Notes: generated by a model from the sequence alone, not told the origin. A stretch of DNA of 64,000 nt from Peribacillus frigoritolerans (GCF_001636405.1 NZ_KV440950.1:3700778-3764777), one strand, 5' to 3'. Positions 28,910 to 39,478 are shown, numbered from the stretch's first letter. A program made the numbers and translations.

Positions 28910-30391
28910 ATGGGGGTATATAAGGTGAACGTAAAAACTGACGTAAAAACGTATTTAAACTATATCAATGGTAAATGGGTAACTGCTTCTATTCAAAAGG
29001 TTGATACTAGTATCAATCCAGCCAATCGTCATGAAATCATCGGTTATGTACAACAGTCTGAAAAAGGAGATTTAGATAACGCTGTTCTTGCTGCGAAGGA
29101 TGCTCAAGTTTTCTGGGGGAAGCTATCTGGTGCTGCCCGTGGAGAGTATTTGTATAAGGTCGCAAATGCACTCGAGCAACGTATTGATGAAATTGCGGAA
29201 ACGATGACTCGTGAAATGGGAAAAACATTTCTGGAAGCAAAAGGGGAAACAGCTAGAGGTGTCGCTATCCTTCGTTATTATGCAGGAGAAGGAATGAGAA
29301 AAATAGGCGATGTGATTCCCTCATCGGATTCTGAAGCACTGATGTTCACTACTCGTGCTCCCCTTGGAGTTGTAGGCGTTATCACACCTTGGAATTTCCC
29401 AGTGGCAATCCCCATCTGGAAAATAGCGCCGGCACTCATCTATGGAAATACTGTTATTCTTAAACCAGCTCAAGAAGCCGCAGTAACCGCAGCCAAAGTA
29501 ATAGAATGCTTTGACGAGGCAAGGCTTCCAATGGGTACTATTAATATGGTGACAGGCACTGGGTCTGTCATTGGTCAGGAGATTACTAACCACCCGGATA
29601 TTAATGGAATTACATTCACAGGATCTGATGCGGTTGGTAAATTAATTGGGCTAGGAGCTCTAAAGCGTGGTGCTAAGTATCAGTTAGAAATGGGTGGGAA
29701 GAATCCTGTCATTGTAGCCAATGACGCCGATTTAGAAGAGGCAGTAGAAGCAACTATTAGTGGAGGCCTCCGTTCTACGGGACAGAAATGTACAGCTACA
29801 AGTCGTGTAATCGTACAAAGTAAAGTTTACGAGCAGTTCAAAAATAAACTTATTGAAAAGATAAAGGAAATAAAAATTGGGAATGGTTTAAAAGAAGATA
29901 TATGGATGGGGCCATGTGCAAGTGAGAACCAGTTGAATACAGTACTTTCTTACGTAAAGCAAGGAATTGAAGAGGGCGCGACATTGATTTATGGCGGTAA
30001 ACGTTTGGAGGAAGATGAATTAGTCAATGGATTCTTTATGGAACCTACTGTCTTTGAAAATGTAAGTAATAGAATGTCTATTGCCCAAGAGGAAATTTTC
30101 GGACCAGTGCTTGCCCTTATCAAAGTTGAGACTTTAGAAGAAGCATTACAAATTGCAAACGACGTGAAATTTGGGCTAAGTGCTTCTATTTTCACTAAAA
30201 ATATTGGTCACATGCTTTCTTTTATTAATGAGATGGATGCTGGTCTCGTACGTATTAATGCTGAATCTGCTGGAGTTGAACTCCAAGCCCCATTCGGGGG
30301 AATGAAACAATCTAGCTCCCACTCTCGTGAGCAAGGAGAAGCTGCAATTGAGTTTTTCACTTCTATTAAAACCGTATTTGTAAAGCCATAA
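28910..30391 (+). CDS. 2-oxoglutarate semialdehyde (2,5-dioxopentanoate) dehydrogenase
   Basis: A 493-aa NAD(P)-dependent aldehyde dehydrogenase, very like B. subtilis YcbD. It has [19 protein letters not shown] (cofactor binding), the general base Glu in LEMGGKNP, and the nucleophile Cys in [10 protein letters not shown]. The C-terminus [20 protein letters not shown] is diagnostic of the KGSADH subgroup. It converts the Weimberg semialdehyde to 2-oxoglutarate, feeding the TCA cycle. ATG 28910 has AAGGA close upstream; GTG 28925 behind GGGGG is an alternative start. It is probably co-transcribed with the preceding dehydratase, 156 nt away. Confidence 0.93.
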   Translation: MGVYKVNVKTDVKTYLNYINGKWVTASIQKVDTSINPANRHEIIGYVQQSEKGDLDNAVLAAKDAQVFWGKLSGAARGEYLYKVANALEQRIDEIAETMTREMGKTFLEAKGETARGVAILRYYAGEGMRKIGDVIPSSDSEALMFTTRAPLGVVGVITPWNFPVAIPIWKIAPALIYGNTVILKPAQEAAVTAAKVIECFDEARLPMGTINMVTGTGSVIGQEITNHPDINGITFTGSDAVGKLIGLGALKRGAKYQLEMGGKNPVIVANDADLEEAVEATISGGLRSTGQKCTATSRVIVQSKVYEQFKNKLIEKIKEIKIGNGLKEDIWMGPCASENQLNTVLSYVKQGIEEGATLIYGGKRLEEDELVNGFFMEPTVFENVSNRMSIAQEEIFGPVLALIKVETLEEALQIANDVKFGLSASIFTKNIGHMLSFINEMDAGLVRINAESAGVELQAPFGGMKQSSSHSREQGEAAIEFFTSIKTVFVKP

Positions 30392-30498
30392 ATGGATTTT
30401 TTAGAAGAATATATACCAGATATGTTTTAGCTAATAATTATGTTCTCATGAAATAAACCTTATAAGAACTAACCCTCAAAAACTTATAATTGATACTT

Positions 30499-30536
30499 AA
30501 AAAGTGCATAAAAGCTATAGCTTTTATGCACTTTTT
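30499..30536 (+). terminator. Terminator of the aldonate operon
   Basis: Perfect stem AAAAAGTGCATAAAAGC / GCTTTTATGCACTTTTT, 108 nt after the dehydrogenase stop. Confidence 0.92.
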
Positions 30537-30682
30537 ATAGTAGAGAACAGAACAAAGCTTGATAAATCAAGGATGTATAAAAACCTCCATAAATAAAAAA
30601 ATAAGGCGCATAAGTATTAATAAATTCATCCCCTTTATATTCATTCCCTTCCAATATTATTGAATTAATAGAATTAAAGGGT

Positions 30683-31216
30683 GTGAATTCAGAAAAAGAA
30701 TATTCCCTCTTCTTAGGCAGCGGCATCCGGGTGAATGAGTTATCCAATTTAAGGTTACGAGACTTAGATTTTGAGGAAAAACAGATACACGTTTTACGTA
30801 AGGGTGGTAAAAAGGATGTAGTGGCAGTCTCTCCTCCATCTATGCAGGACATAAAAGATTACCTAGCTGTGCGAACGGAACGTTATAGGGGCTCAAACGA
30901 TGATACGGACTATGTATTCTTGACTAGGGTGAATGATGGGGCCCCCCCCCCCCCTTTCCAACCGCGCCATCGAGGCTCTAGTAAAGAAATACACGAAGGC
31001 ATTTAAGATCAATAAATCGATGTCCCCACACAAACTTAGGCATACCTATGGGACGAATTTAATGGAACAGTCAGGGGCATTCATCTACTGATGCCTCAAC
31101 TTGGTCATACTTCAACTACAACGGCTGCCCTCTAAACAAACCCTGAGCAGGAGAAGGCTAAAAAGGCTGCGAAACTGCTGGGAGAGAAAAGAACCAATTA
31201 TCTTGAAAAGGATTAA
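30683..31216 (+). pseudogene. Broken tyrosine recombinase (XerS-like) gene
   Basis: The frame beginning near 30683 encodes LGSGIRVNELSNLRLRDLDF (first catalytic Arg region) and RKGGKKDVVAVSPPSMQDIK. It then breaks at a run of thirteen C's (30942-30954). The rest continues in other frames with PHKLRHTYGTNL (HxxR box), TQLGHTSTTTAA and a C-terminus like that of the 20.5 kb stub. There are further stops near 31070 and 31135. Both catalytic boxes are recognisable but the gene is dead. The N-terminal half is missing upstream. Confidence 0.75.
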
Positions 31217-31633
31217 AAAAAGGAGAACAACGGATTAGGCTTCATATAGCATAAATAGAACTTATATTACCATTTACTGCTTGGCCAAGATTATCAAGAA
31301 TCTTAGTGCTGCCGAAAATTTTATAGTTCATTGGAGCATAAGATACGTACCCATGCTTCGTCGGGTATCCTTTGGTGTTTTGATTGGCTTAAAGTCCTCA
31401 TGATTGGTGTATCAATGAAACCTTTCTTGTAGCAATATCTAATGAAGGCTCGCATAGTACGTATACCAATATTGACTGTCATAGGAGCTTATCTAATTAT
31501 AATGAGTTCGTGACGAAAATGTGCCCAATATTTATGACCCTCTAAGGGCAGACTAGCGGAATAAACTGCTATCTATCATAGCAGCTTATTTGATATTCTT
31601 ATGGGAATGAGCAGGATGGAACCCAAGAAAAAT
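31217..31633 (-). other. Recombinase and unidentified remnants
   Basis: A minus-strand ORF at 31321-31482 (MTVNIGIRTMRAFIRYCYKK) resembles the SAM-like core-binding domain of tyrosine recombinases. In an overlapping frame nearer 31246-31380, GYVSYAPMNYKIFGSTKIL ends in a stop and may be the tail of another lost gene. Nothing here is intact. Confidence 0.35.
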
Positions 31634-31665
31634 AAAAGTAGCCCATAGGACTACTTTTACTTTTT
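31634..31665. terminator. Terminator-like hairpin
   Basis: Stem AAAAGTAG / CTACTTTT followed by ACTTTTTGC. It is about 165 nt beyond the xylanase gene stop on the minus strand and could end that transcript. Confidence 0.55.
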
Positions 31666-31830
31666 GCTAACAATAAACCTTCTGGAGTTGATTGAATAAC
31701 ACCACTGTTTTTTTGAAATGCTTTAAAAGAGAGTTTGGCAATAAAAGGAGGTCATTTTTTATTGTGGACCTTCAATAGGCTGTTGCACTTTGTTTTGCTG
31801 TGCTGCGTGTTGCTGTTCAGCTTCTTGCTG

Positions 31831-34172
31831 CTACTCGTTCATAATATAGCATTTACGAATCTTGTTGTTGCCCTTAGTGTCCACATAAACCTTATATGGT
31901 CCCACCTGATAAACGTCTGCCGCGTTATTCCTGATTAGTACCTCTTCAATGAAAGGCTCCGCCGAATCATCGGAGTATTCTTCCGTAATGGTAACTGTCA
32001 GTCGTTTTTGATTACCATTGAGTTTCTTTACCGTAGCTGTTGGCGTCGCGCTGACGACAGTGACTACCGGGAGAATTACCACGCCAAGTATTTTGGAACC
32101 ATCATACACTACGACTGCATAATTCGCGCCGGCGTCAACATCGCTGCCTTTAACGCTGATCACCGCTTTGCCGTTTGCGAATATCGAGGAAGCGACTGAA
32201 ACGCCGTCCTTTTTCAACACCGCTTTGGAACCGTCAGGTACATCCGCCGTAATGGGGATATTGGCGTCACGCTCACTCACGATACGCTCCACCGGGTCGA
32301 GGCTTATTTCTGCGCCCAGACTCGTTAAGTCTTCATACGAATAGTCGGACACGTACTCATACAGCTTAACACGGCTAGCAGCTGCATAGTCCTCCAGAGG
32401 GGCCGTGCCTCCTTGGCCGACAAAACCGTTTTCGCTTCCGTGCAGCGCATAAGTGTAATTGTTTGAACCAGTATGGGAAAATAGCGTCGTCTCGCCGGTA
32501 TCGGGGTCTATACCCGTGTTAAACCATACCGCTCGATCTAATGCACTATCTCCAATAGTTGTGTCTGTGCGTAATGGAGCCGTCATGTCGCTGCTCAAAT
32601 CCCGCCACAAAATAGAGGGGGCCACAAGGCCACCGTGAACCAGACTTAACATCGTGTATCCAGTGTAACCATTCGCCCTTGTGTATGGTCCCGGATCGGG
32701 GCTGGTACTCTCATTAAAGATAAGTCTCGTATTGTCCTGGATCAGCTCCGGCGCTACAATAATGTCGTCAACTATGGTGACAGGCGTCCCCGCAAGCCCT
32801 CGTTTGGCGTTTGTAACACCGCCGGTCGCCGGGACAGATGTCACGTTCCTATTGGTCAGAGCCAGACCTGAGTTGGCGGATACAACGATATAAGTCTTAC
32901 CGGATTTGATAGTTTTGGCCAATCTCCAAAAATTTTCCGGGACAGTGAAGTCTGTAACACGCGCCTGATTAATCGGAGCCCAGTTCTGATCCCACAGAGA
33001 CTTCTTTAATTTCAATGTTTTCAAATGATCATCGTCTATACTACTATCTGTATTAATAGTGAGCTTACCACCTGTATGTTTTGGTAAGGGCTGGAATTCA
33101 TTACTGTTAAGCATTGCCAGTTTACCGTCGTCTCGATTATAGAACTCCTGAAACAGTTTGAATTGGGTTTCACCGTCGCTGAAGCGGATATTGACGGATG
33201 AGCGGAAGCCCGTATGCTGATCTCACACCCGGTTTCACTATAGACCTTTAAAACTTCCTCTAAATTATCTACATTGAGTCGGAGGTTGTAATGCCCCTGT
33301 ATCCCGATACCCTCGATCAGTTTCCTTCCGTTTACCTCAGGGTGCTCATTCGCGTATCTTTCGTTGAGCTCGTTGACCATTGAGGCAATCGCGATTGCCT
33401 TGTTGGCAAGTTCCTCGTCGTTAAAGTCATTGTAATACAGAATTGCGTCCGGGGCGGCCTCACGCGCAAACAGGAAGGCATCATAGATATAATCCCACCC
33501 GTTTCCGCCGTTAGCGTAAGCTTCAAACCATCTGGACGGCCGTTCCGTTGGTTGAATGCCGGAGCGAAGCGCGTTCCGCCAATCGGTCGGATTTTCCGGA
33601 TTATCCCTCATTGCTTCATTAACAACATCCCAGGTGTTGAGCTTATAAGGACCCTGACTATAGTGTCCGGCGATTGTAGAAATATACCTTTTCAAGCTGG
33701 CCCTTGCCTCGGTATAATTCTGATCACTTTGCGGCCAGCCAGCTGACTGATTATGCCACGCCAAGGCATGTCCAATCGTATAGAAACCGTCGGCTTTGAC
33801 TTGAGTTAACATGTTGTCGGCTGATGTGAATGACGGATCTCGAGTTGGGTTGGACCATATGGAGTCCGGCTTCGTAGCGTTTTCGGGCGTCAGCGCGTTA
33901 TAGTGGAACTTCATAAAATCATACTTTGCTGCATTCGTTAAGTCGGCCGGGCTAACAGTATTGCCGATAAGAAAATGGTCCTTGTAGACTTCTTTCAGCG
34001 ACACAACCTCTTTCGCTGAGGTTCCCGGAGCCTTCCCATTGACAACCTCTGCCGCTGAAGCATTGATGACCGGCAATACGGTAGTGGGAAAAGAACTCAA
34101 GGTAAAAACCAAAGCTAAAAAATATGTCAGTAGGTTTCTAGCTTTTTTCTTAAAAAAAGTCATTCCTTTCAT
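31831..34172 (-). pseudogene. Secreted multidomain GH10 endo-xylanase, frameshifted
   Basis: ATG 34172 (behind AGAAGGGA) starts a clear signal peptide (KKKARNLLTYFLALVFTLSS). A GH10 catalytic domain follows, with TPENATKPDSIW, GHALAWHNQ and the acid/base Glu in WDVVNEAM. Just after SETGCEIS, where the nucleophile motif ExD should come, the frame shifts near 33200-33220. The continuing frame (RFSDGETQFKLFQEF, then MLNSNEFQPLPK) encodes about 430 further residues of beta-rich C-terminal domains ending at 31831. Translated across the break, the nucleophile region reads SSVNIRF rather than ELDIRF, so the second catalytic Glu seems lost. It is visibly GC-richer than its neighbours, suggesting transfer from a Paenibacillus-like donor. 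Confidence 0.82.
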
Positions 34173-34232
34173 AACTTTGATCCCTTCTTTTTTGTTATTT
34201 GGTGTTTGATGGTACATCACTAATAGATACAA

Positions 34233-34789
34233 TAATTCATTCCGATAGTTCCATCATAATTTGGATTTATACGAATACTCTGGTTGATTATATATACAAA
34301 TACACCATGAACCACTTACATTCTTGTACTCATGCATACACTCTCTAAAAAGATATTTCTGCATATCCGTATTTACCTCCCTTCTGGTTTACGTAGTGTC
34401 AAAATACTAAATGAATTTTGACTAATACCTTTATTTCTCTGGCTTTCACCAGTTGTTTCTAACCTCCACCCGTAACGGCTGCAAATCTTTCAAGCTGCAT
34501 ACTTTATGGGTGTTTCATTGTGTGAAAGGTGTTTTATTCCTTTGTGGTCTCCAGCTCTAAGTGGTGTTGTTTTGAGCCTTTAGGGTGCTATTTTCCCTGT
34601 CTTGTCCAATGCAAGCATCAAGTCCCTACATGACATGTCCTTTGTCTTTCCATCATTAGCCACCACTTTACCATTCGTGAGTTCAGGCACACTAGACTTT
34701 TACAAATACAGTTTTAATAGAGGTAAAAATTCAAAAGCGGCCTCCTCCTCTTAAGTTTTGTGACCGCTTTCATTCGGCTGAAACCCATT
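34233..34789. other. Intergenic region upstream of xylanase with an IS-like remnant
   Basis: On the minus strand about 34590-34690, VPELTNGKVVANDG then KTKDMSCRDLMLALDKTGK resembles the N-terminal DUF4338-like part of some transposases, ending in a stop. No intact gene is present. Confidence 0.3.
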
Positions 34790-34806
34790 GTTTTATATTA
34801 TAAATT
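34790..34806. promoter_or_regulatory. Imperfect copy of the IclR operator
   Basis: GTTTTATATTATAAATT resembles the 17-nt palindrome of the aldonate cluster (three mismatches), 31 nt before a perfect copy. Confidence 0.4.
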
Positions 34807-34836
34807 TTCAGGATTTTTCTTTTTAAGAGAATAATT

Positions 34837-34853
34837 GTTTTATAATATAAAAC
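34837..34853. promoter_or_regulatory. Orphan perfect copy of the IclR operator palindrome
   Basis: GTTTTATAATATAAAAC, identical to the sites at 26573 and 27826, about 7 kb away from the IclR gene. It lies 665 nt upstream of the minus-strand xylanase start, with no intact gene directly next to it. It may mark a regulon gene deleted from here, or control the xylanase. Confidence 0.6.
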
Positions 34854-35155
34854 TGTGTTTTTTATTAATGAACTATCTGCTTTCAATACTAGCTCAGTGT
34901 CCAATTTGTGTCAATATTATTTACTGAATCTTTCGATTATTCAATTAATTGTTATTCTAGAATTATTTATTCTGATTTGGGGCTTATTTAATTTGATAAT
35001 AATCACTTATTGTATTCCAAAACTTAGCATAAATTTGCTGCATATCTCCATCTTTATTTTTATAAAACCAACCTTCGGTAAAGAGCCAATTAGCTTATAT
35101 CCTGCATGAATCTCAAACTCTTTTTATAAAAACTGTATATTCTCTTGGATGATTC
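34854..35155. other. Intergenic region, no gene seen
   Basis: AT-rich and without a supported coding frame on either strand. An 84-codon plus-strand frame from 34855 has no ribosome binding site or recognisable protein. Confidence 0.3.
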
Positions 35156-35532
35156 TTACGATAGTTTAAAATCATACTTATGGTTGACGACGTCTACAAC
35201 AAAATCTTGCTCCATTGATAATGATTGATCTTCAGAAACATAATTAGGGAAGCAAGTCTGTCCTCTTGTTTGCGTTGTGGAACGCATGACTTTTTGAAAT
35301 GGATTCGAATAAGGCTGCAGCCTTTTCATGAACATCATTCTCGAAAACAGTTTGTCTAGGTCTGTTCACTGCAGAATCAAGGAGACCTGGATCTTTCACC
35401 CCGATTTGTTCAGTAGGAGAATAAACTTTTATTTTAATGGCATTGATAGCAATAATTTGATTAGTGGAAAGATAGAACTGGAAACGTAATAGTCAAGCTA
35501 TTTCCGACTTTATTTAATTTCCTAATGGCCAT
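35156..35532 (-). pseudogene. Fused remnant of a MazE-like antitoxin and Doc toxin
   Basis: ATG 35532 behind GAAGGAGGA begins MAIRKLNKVGNSLTITFP, the swapped-hairpin start of MazE/AbrB-type antitoxins. It is cut off after about 17 residues. The next frame gives IIAINAIKIKVYSPTEQ, GVKDPGLLDSAVNRPRQTVF and HAFHNANKRT, the Fic-fold HxFxxxNKR motif of death-on-curing (Doc) toxins. Further frameshifts lead to YQWS and DFVVDVVNHKYDFKLS. A deletion joined the antitoxin start to the toxin, and two later shifts destroy the toxin. A dead toxin-antitoxin module. Confidence 0.75.
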
Positions 35533-35686
35533 TATTCATTCCTCCTTCAAAAGAAAGTTATCATTGTAATCTGGAATCTGTTATTTTTGATTACACAAAA
35601 AAAGCTTGCAGATTTAATCCCTAAAAGGGACCTTATCCTAGAAACCGGGATCGGTTCTCAGGATCCCCATTATGAAAGCTTTTGTC

Positions 35687-36796
35687 CTATTGATGATTCG
35701 ATGTTCCTATGCCCTTAATTTTTGTTTTTACATGTATGTTTATTTTTGATTTTGCCAGAGTGTTCCCCCAGTTTTCTTCTACTTTTTTCCACTCTTGATA
35801 AGTGTAGGCTCTTGCATACAGGCCAAGCCCTAAAGGATCAATTTGAGACTTTTGTATTTTTTGAATTAATTGATTGGTTTCATTCTCAAGCTCATTTGTA
35901 ATGCTTTTTTCAAGCTTTGCATAATCTTTTTGGACATCGAATGGAAAGAGTTGTTCGGATATCGAGATTTGTAAATCTACATTAATATCAAATACAAAGC
36001 GTCCATTGAACTTTACTTTCTTCTTTACTTTCAAATCTGAAATGGAGAAGCTGATGTATGGTTTGCCTTTACTGGCGGATTCCATAGAAACCGGAATAGT
36101 TATGGAATAATCACCTTTTTTTTTACCTTCTAAAATATTTAATAATTGATTTTCTTCAGGTGTTATTGTTATTTTATACTGGCCGGACTGAGCTAGCAGT
36201 GCGGAGCCTGTTAGCTCGATTCTTTTTTTCTTTTTGATTTGGGTGATCCACGCCGTTCTCCCTTTGTCCTCCATTTGGCTGTGAAAATCCTGTAGGGTCG
36301 TTTCTTTCACAATATTCCTCTTGGCGGCAGCATCAATTAAACTTGTTAAATATAGAGATAGTCGTGGTTTATCTGCTGGTTTATTGAATATAACCTCTGC
36401 AACAGATCCATCTACAGCGACAACACGCGCGGTTACTGTATTTTTAGGATCTCTGAAGAAAGGATCGAGATAGTCAAACCAATCCTTCTTTTTAAGCAAT
36501 CGTTTTCCCACCAAAAACAATTGCGTTTTACTTCCTGATGTTAATCCTATTACCCTCGCATCAAATTTTTCTCTTGAATGTCGGAGGGTATATGATTTAA
36601 CTTCATACACTTCTTCCTTATCTTTTGCCTCTTTACTAAATATCGGGCTTGACATATACACTAATAAATTATCCTCTTCATCTAAATCGAGGCCTAAAAT
36701 AAGTGAGACGCTAACTTCCTCTATTGGTGTAGCATCCATACACCCAGAGAGTATCATTACAAGGATTAAAAGACACACTCCTATTTTTCGGCTCAT
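35687..36796 (-). CDS. Ger(x)C-family spore germination lipoprotein (gerAC type)
   Basis: A 369-aa lipoprotein. The signal peptide ends in the lipobox LSGC (Cys19), and the rest matches Ger(x)C proteins: PIEEVSVSLILGLDLDEE, then the long alpha/beta C-subunit domain with KSQIDPLGLG near the end. It is the outer-face lipoprotein subunit of a nutrient germinant receptor in the spore inner membrane. It overlaps the B-subunit gene by 4 nt (ATGA) and is the last gene of the A-B-C operon. Confidence 0.93.
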   Translation of the reverse strand: MSRKIGVCLLILVMILSGCMDATPIEEVSVSLILGLDLDEEDNLLVYMSSPIFSKEAKDKEEVYEVKSYTLRHSREKFDARVIGLTSGSKTQLFLVGKRLLKKKDWFDYLDPFFRDPKNTVTARVVAVDGSVAEVIFNKPADKPRLSLYLTSLIDAAAKRNIVKETTLQDFHSQMEDKGRTAWITQIKKKKRIELTGSALLAQSGQYKITITPEENQLLNILEGKKKGDYSITIPVSMESASKGKPYISFSISDLKVKKKVKFNGRFVFDINVDLQISISEQLFPFDVQKDYAKLEKSITNELENETNQLIQKIQKSQIDPLGLGLYARAYTYQEWKKVEENWGNTLAKSKINIHVKTKIKGIGTSNHQ

Positions 36797-37893
36797 GAAA
36801 ATCTCCTCCGTGAAAATTTCTCATATCCCCAACTGTAAATCCATAAAAAAACGGGAAACACATATGCTACCGCAATCCCGGCATTCGAAGCCCATTTTTG
36901 CCAGGTTGTTACTTGCATCCATGTTGGTTGAACAAAAAATGTGCCTATGACGAGTAAACCTAACAAAACGGGCACATATAAACTATGATCCTGCTTATTC
37001 ATTAATTGACTGAAACTAAAGACCGTACAGTACATGTACAAGATCCAGGATCTTGAGGAAAAAAGGATCAAAATATTCAATATAACCACGTCAAGACGCT
37101 CAATAAACGGGAATTCAATCACTTTGAGCATACTTAGGACAGGCTGATTAAAATCGGTAATGCTATCCGGACTAAAGAACACAAAACAGCTAATGGTTAC
37201 AAAGAGATAAAAGAACATCGATAAGGTGTTGGCAATAATAATTCCATGAATGGCATATTGCTTTTTCTTTAAGAAAGGATAAAAGAAAAAGACAAGCTCA
37301 AACCCTAGGAACGAATAAATGACCGGCGGCAGGGTAGCTGAAATTGACTTCCAACCAACTTTAAACAATGGAAGTAAATTCAAGAAACTTCCATCTTTTA
37401 ATGGAAACAAAAGAACTACCGGGAGCCACATCGTCATATAGAAAATCAATTCATTATATCTTCCAATAACACGGAGACCATTCCTGACTATAAATAATAC
37501 CGGGATTGAAAATAACATTACAATTAAGTAATCAGGTGTATTGGGAAGAAACCATGCTTTTATATAAAGAAAAGTGTTAATAAATATGATCAAAGAAAAG
37601 CTTAAAGTGTATCCAAGAATAATGAAAATAGCCACTTTACCTAGTATTTTTCCGAAAAATCGGATAAGAAGATCGTAAAGCGTGTCATTTGGGAACTTCT
37701 TAGCCGTTTTCACCATAATAATACTGGAAGCAACACTTAATATCCAACCAATGATGATGCCCATCCAGCCGTCTGTTCCACCCTTTTCAGCAACAACTCT
37801 AGGAAGCGACAAAAAACCGACCCCCATTTGGGTCCCAACAATTAAAAAAATATATTGCAGGATGGTGATTTCATTATGAGTGTATTTTTTCAT
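36793..37893 (-). CDS. GerAB-family spore germination permease subunit
   Basis: A 366-aa protein with about ten transmembrane helices. The GerAB family (APC superfamily) landmark is IVGTQMGVGFLSLPRVVAEKG in the first helix. In germinant receptors the B subunit binds the amino-acid or sugar germinant. ATG 37893 behind AAGGTG is preferred over an in-frame GTG at 37902. It lies immediately after the A-subunit gene and overlaps the C-subunit gene. Confidence 0.93.
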   Translation of the reverse strand: MKKYTHNEITILQYIFLIVGTQMGVGFLSLPRVVAEKGGTDGWMGIIIGWILSVASSIIMVKTAKKFPNDTLYDLLIRFFGKILGKVAIFIILGYTLSFSLIIFINTFLYIKAWFLPNTPDYLIVMLFSIPVLFIVRNGLRVIGRYNELIFYMTMWLPVVLLFPLKDGSFLNLLPLFKVGWKSISATLPPVIYSFLGFELVFFFYPFLKKKQYAIHGIIIANTLSMFFYLFVTISCFVFFSPDSITDFNQPVLSMLKVIEFPFIERLDVVILNILILFSSRSWILYMYCTVFSFSQLMNKQDHSLYVPVLLGLLVIGTFFVQPTWMQVTTWQKWASNAGIAVAYVFPVFLWIYSWGYEKFSRRRFS

Positions 37894-37903
37894 TTTCCTC
37901 ACC

Positions 37904-39478
37904 TTATCTTTTAGGCTTTCCCTGACGATTGGATTGAATTGTCCTTACACTTTTTGGTCTTGTAATCATTTTCCATAAAGGAAAACGAATAAATGAGTCC
38001 TTCATATCAGCAAACCGGAAAGGAGCTAATGGGCTTGCATACGGAGTTCCCAGCGATTCAAGACTAATTAAATGCGCAATCAACGTCATGGCACCAATCA
38101 TGATTCCGGTACTTCCAAACATGACTGCTAATAACATCATTGGAAATCGCAGCATTCGGATAGCCGTCCCCATGTCATAACTTGGAATGATAAATGAGCC
38201 GATTGCCGTTGCAGAAACGATAATCACCATAATATTGCTTACTATACCTGCCTGAACAGCTGCCTGTCCGATCACAATTCCTCCCACAATACCAACCGTT
38301 TGGCCTATTGGAGCCGGAAGACGAACGCCTGCTTCTCTCATCATTTCAATGGTAACCTCCATCAGGAGTGCTTCTATGATTGGCGGAAAGGGCACAACCA
38401 CCCGTGATTCGGCTATGGATAAAAAAAGCTTTAACGGAATGACTTCATAATTATAGGATATAATGGCTACATATGTTGAAGGTAGAAATAATGTGATCAT
38501 AAAAGCGAAAAAGCGCAGCAACCGTATCAATGATGCAGCTAACCAGCGTGTGCTGTAATCATCAATACTCTGAAGAAAAGACATTACTGTTACCGGAGCA
38601 ATTAAAACAGATGGCGAACGATCGACGATAACGGCAAATCGACCTTGAAGAATTTGTGAAGCTGCTGCGTCCGGCCTCTCGGTTAATATAAACTGAGGAA
38701 ACGGGGAATATGGGTTATCTTCAATGAGTTCAGATAGTTCACCAGTATTAATTATCACGTCCATTTGAATTTGTTTGATTCTGTCTTCAAGTTCCTGCAG
38801 TACTTCTTCACTAGCAACATCTCCCAAATAAACGATAAAGACCTTTGACTTTCCGCGAACACCGACTGTAAGTTCCTTTATGATCAATTCTCGGTTAGGA
38901 ATATACCTTCGCAACATTGCTACATTCTGACTTCCGGTCTCTACAAATCCCTGGTGGGCACCTTTCAGTGATGTTTCTAACTTCGGATCATCAATCGCTC
39001 TTTGAGGCCATCCTTTTGTATCCAAAAGAAATGCTTTAGTTTCCCCTTGGATGAATAAGGCACTGTCACCTGCAAAAAGTGCATGTTCAATGGATATCCA
39101 TGAATGGACGTCTTCAACATCCCCTACAGTTGTAGGCAATCCCTTCTTTGGGTCGAAAGAGGATTGCATCAGGGCACTTAGAACGTTATTGCTTATTGAA
39201 TTTTTATCTGTTAAACCATCTACGTATACTAGAACTGCCTTTGTTCCCTTTCCGGCGAATTCGAAGTGGCGAATCACCAAATCCGGAGCATGGTGAAACA
39301 TCTGTTGAAGTACTTGTATATTCATCGATAAATCAGGATACAGCGGAAAATGATCTATCGAACTAAGTTTTTCTGAATAAACATTTTGGTTTGTTTGCTG
39401 GTATTTTGAATAACGTTTCCTTTTAAATAAACCGGAGAAAAAAATATGAAACGCCCCCCTTTCTCTCAGATTTATCAT
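37904..39478 (-). CDS. GerAA-family spore germination protein
   Basis: A 524-aa A subunit. It has a cytoplasmic N-terminal domain (FEFAGKGTKAVLVYVDGL region) and a membrane domain with the family signature EALLMEVTIEMMREAGVRLP (about 363-382), followed by QTVGIVGGIVIGQAAV. It is the first gene of an A-B-C germinant receptor operon, transcribed in the forespore and working in the spore inner membrane. ATG 39478 has only a weak upstream site. No clear sigma-G promoter was identified by eye. Confidence 0.93.
   Translation of the reverse strand: MINLRERGAFHIFFSGLFKRKRYSKYQQTNQNVYSEKLSSIDHFPLYPDLSMNIQVLQQMFHHAPDLVIRHFEFAGKGTKAVLVYVDGLTDKNSISNNVLSALMQSSFDPKKGLPTTVGDVEDVHSWISIEHALFAGDSALFIQGETKAFLLDTKGWPQRAIDDPKLETSLKGAHQGFVETGSQNVAMLRRYIPNRELIIKELTVGVRGKSKVFIVYLGDVASEEVLQELEDRIKQIQMDVIINTGELSELIEDNPYSPFPQFILTERPDAAASQILQGRFAVIVDRSPSVLIAPVTVMSFLQSIDDYSTRWLAASLIRLLRFFAFMITLFLPSTYVAIISYNYEVIPLKLFLSIAESRVVVPFPPIIEALLMEVTIEMMREAGVRLPAPIGQTVGIVGGIVIGQAAVQAGIVSNIMVIIVSATAIGSFIIPSYDMGTAIRMLRFPMMLLAVMFGSTGIMIGAMTLIAHLISLESLGTPYASPLAPFRFADMKDSFIRFPLWKMITRPKSVRTIQSNRQGKPKR

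Noticed and set aside
34855-35109. 84-codon plus-strand frame directly after the orphan IclR operator
   Set aside because: No ribosome binding site, AT-rich composition and no protein-like pattern; not enough to call a regulated gene.
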